Below, piece after piece: positions 6,129-6,691 of a stretch of 6,691 bases of DNA (positions are counted from its first letter, which is position 1; each line of letters starts with the position of its first letter). The position numbers and the translations under genes are program-made. The notes below the pieces were generated by a model. The model was not told where the DNA came from. It ran no database searches and worked only from the letters and a program-made list of their open reading frames with translations. This stretch comes from Gammaproteobacteria bacterium. Its GTDB lineage: Bacteria > Gemmatimonadota > Gemmatimonadetes > Longimicrobiales > Gaopeijiaceae. The stretch is taken from NCBI GenBank assembly GCA_009843625.1, contig VYDD01000293.1, forward strand, positions 1 through 6,691. The letters run 5' to 3'.

Positions 6129-6138
6129 GCTGTACAGC
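6129..6138. promoter_or_regulatory. Perfect 10-bp palindrome in the divergent intergenic region
   Basis: GCTGTACAGC is its own reverse complement and has GAAT on both sides on the plus strand. It lies 23 bases before the DUF2911 lipoprotein ATG and just beyond its ribosome binding site, so a bound dimeric regulator would block that gene. Candidate operator only. Confidence 0.25.
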
Positions 6139-6241
6139 GAATACGTCGGGCGGGGGCACGTCCCGACACGCGACGCGAAAACACGGGCTCGCCCGGAAAG
6201 GCGGCTTCGGATAGGATGATGCGCGCCGGAAGTCCGGTCAA

Positions 6242-6266
6242 GTCGGACGGCGGGTCGTCGGACGGC
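6242..6266 (+). repeat. Direct repeat of 10 bp, 15 bp apart
   Basis: GTCGGACGGC occurs at 6242-6251 and again at 6257-6266, separated by GGGTC. It sits 42 bases before the start of the quinone oxidoreductase gene, so it could be a tandem regulator site, or a chance repeat in GC-rich DNA. An inverted pair CCGGA/TCCGG (6226-6230, 6233-6237) lies just upstream. Confidence 0.4.
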
Positions 6267-6307
6267 TCCGTGATGAGTGCCCAAGGGGACTGGCCCAGGG
6301 AGACGCC

Positions 6308-6691
6308 ATGAAGGCCGTATTGATGGACGGGTTCGGGGATGCCGGCGTGTTGCGCTGGGGTGATGCCCCCAGGCCGGAGCCGGGTCCGGGCCAGGTGCTC
6401 ATCGAGGTGGTGGCGACTTCGGTCAATCGGGCGGACGTCAGCCAGCGGGAGGGGAAGTACCCTCCGCCCCCGGGCGAGTCGGAGATCCTGGGCCTCGAGG
6501 TGGCGGGCGTGGTGCGCGAAACGGGCGCCGGGGTCGAACGCTTCCGGCCCGGCGACCGGGTGATGACGCTGGTGGCCGGCGGGGGGTACGCCGAGTTCGC
6601 GTGCGCCTACGAGGACCACCTGGTGCGGGTCCCCGAGGCGCTCTCGTGGGAGGAGGCCGCGTGCGTGTGCGAGACCTACGTGACCGCGTAC
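6308..6691 (+). CDS. PIG3-type NAD(P)H quinone oxidoreductase (zinc-free MDR), N-terminal part (cut by right edge)
   Basis: 128 residues, open to the window edge, starting MKAVLMDGFGDAGVLRW. GGGAG at 6298-6302, 5 bases before the ATG, supports the start. This is the GroES-like substrate domain of the medium-chain dehydrogenase/reductase superfamily. The signature SVNRADVSQREGKYPPPPG (38-56) followed by SEILGLEVAGVV is typical of the PIG3/TP53I3 quinone oxidoreductase branch. GAGVERFRPGDRV (73-85) and GGGYAEFA (91-98) follow. The zinc-binding Cys/His set of alcohol dehydrogenases is absent, as expected for quinone reductases using NADPH. The Rossmann half lies outside the window. The usual A-A-x-x-E-T segment before the Rossmann fold appears here as AACVCETYVTAY, with two unusual cysteines. 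The family normally runs to about 325-335 residues. Cytosolic; divergent from the lipoprotein gene with 202 bp between starts. Confidence 0.92.
   Translation, partial: MKAVLMDGFGDAGVLRWGDAPRPEPGPGQVLIEVVATSVNRADVSQREGKYPPPPGESEILGLEVAGVVRETGAGVERFRPGDRVMTLVAGGGYAEFACAYEDHLVRVPEALSWEEAACVCETYVTAY

Noticed and set aside
6106..6159. Longer start for the DUF2911 lipoprotein
   Set aside because: The extra 18 residues would precede the lipoprotein signal peptide, and GGAGGA sits directly before the ATG at 6105.
5309..6619. A 436-codon minus-strand open frame spanning three genes
   Set aside because: It overlaps the ends of the DUF4760-like and quinone oxidoreductase genes and all of the DUF2911 gene in another frame. 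It is Arg/Pro/Gly-rich with no domain, while the alternatives have clear families and ribosome binding sites.

Overview
The window is a high-GC piece of a bacterial chromosome from an organism with an outer membrane. It carries a TonB-dependent receptor, a lipobox lipoprotein and a tRNA gene without an encoded CCA. The protein styles (receptor with an N-terminal carboxypeptidase-like domain, a DUF2911 lipoprotein, a DUF4760-type protein) would suit Gemmatimonadota or a neighbouring high-GC phylum. That placement is an impression from the sequences, not a test. No mobile element, CRISPR array or phage gene is visible.

Layout, left to right. (1) 1-373, minus: 5' part of a NuoE-type [2Fe-2S] subunit gene, cut by the window edge. 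It is preceded by four 21-bp tandem repeats (388-471) and a possible 70-codon upstream frame whose stop overlaps its start. (2) 667-740, plus: a tRNA with a CAU anticodon, probably the tRNA-Ile read after lysidine modification, followed by a strong hairpin. (3) 857-3664, minus: a complete 935-residue TonB-dependent receptor with its own hairpin behind the stop. (4) 3794-4741, minus: a double-Cache membrane sensor of 315 residues that ends right after its second membrane helix, where a HAMP or output domain normally starts. (5) 4897-5424, plus: a small membrane-anchored protein resembling DUF4760. (6) 5476-6105, minus: a DUF2911 lipoprotein. A hairpin lies between its stop and that of gene 5. 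(7) 6308-6691, plus: the N-terminal part of a PIG3-type quinone oxidoreductase, cut by the right edge.

The genes form no single obvious pathway. The Cache sensor and the receptor lie on the same strand 129 bp apart and could be co-transcribed, which would pair a periplasmic ligand sensor with an outer-membrane importer; this is inference. The other genes look like independent housekeeping or accessory units in alternating orientation. I found no clear new multi-gene system. The points most worth a second look are the 21-bp repeat array in front of the NuoE-type gene, the output-less Cache sensor with a HAMP-like stretch in a shifted frame behind it, and a short leader frame ahead of the receptor.
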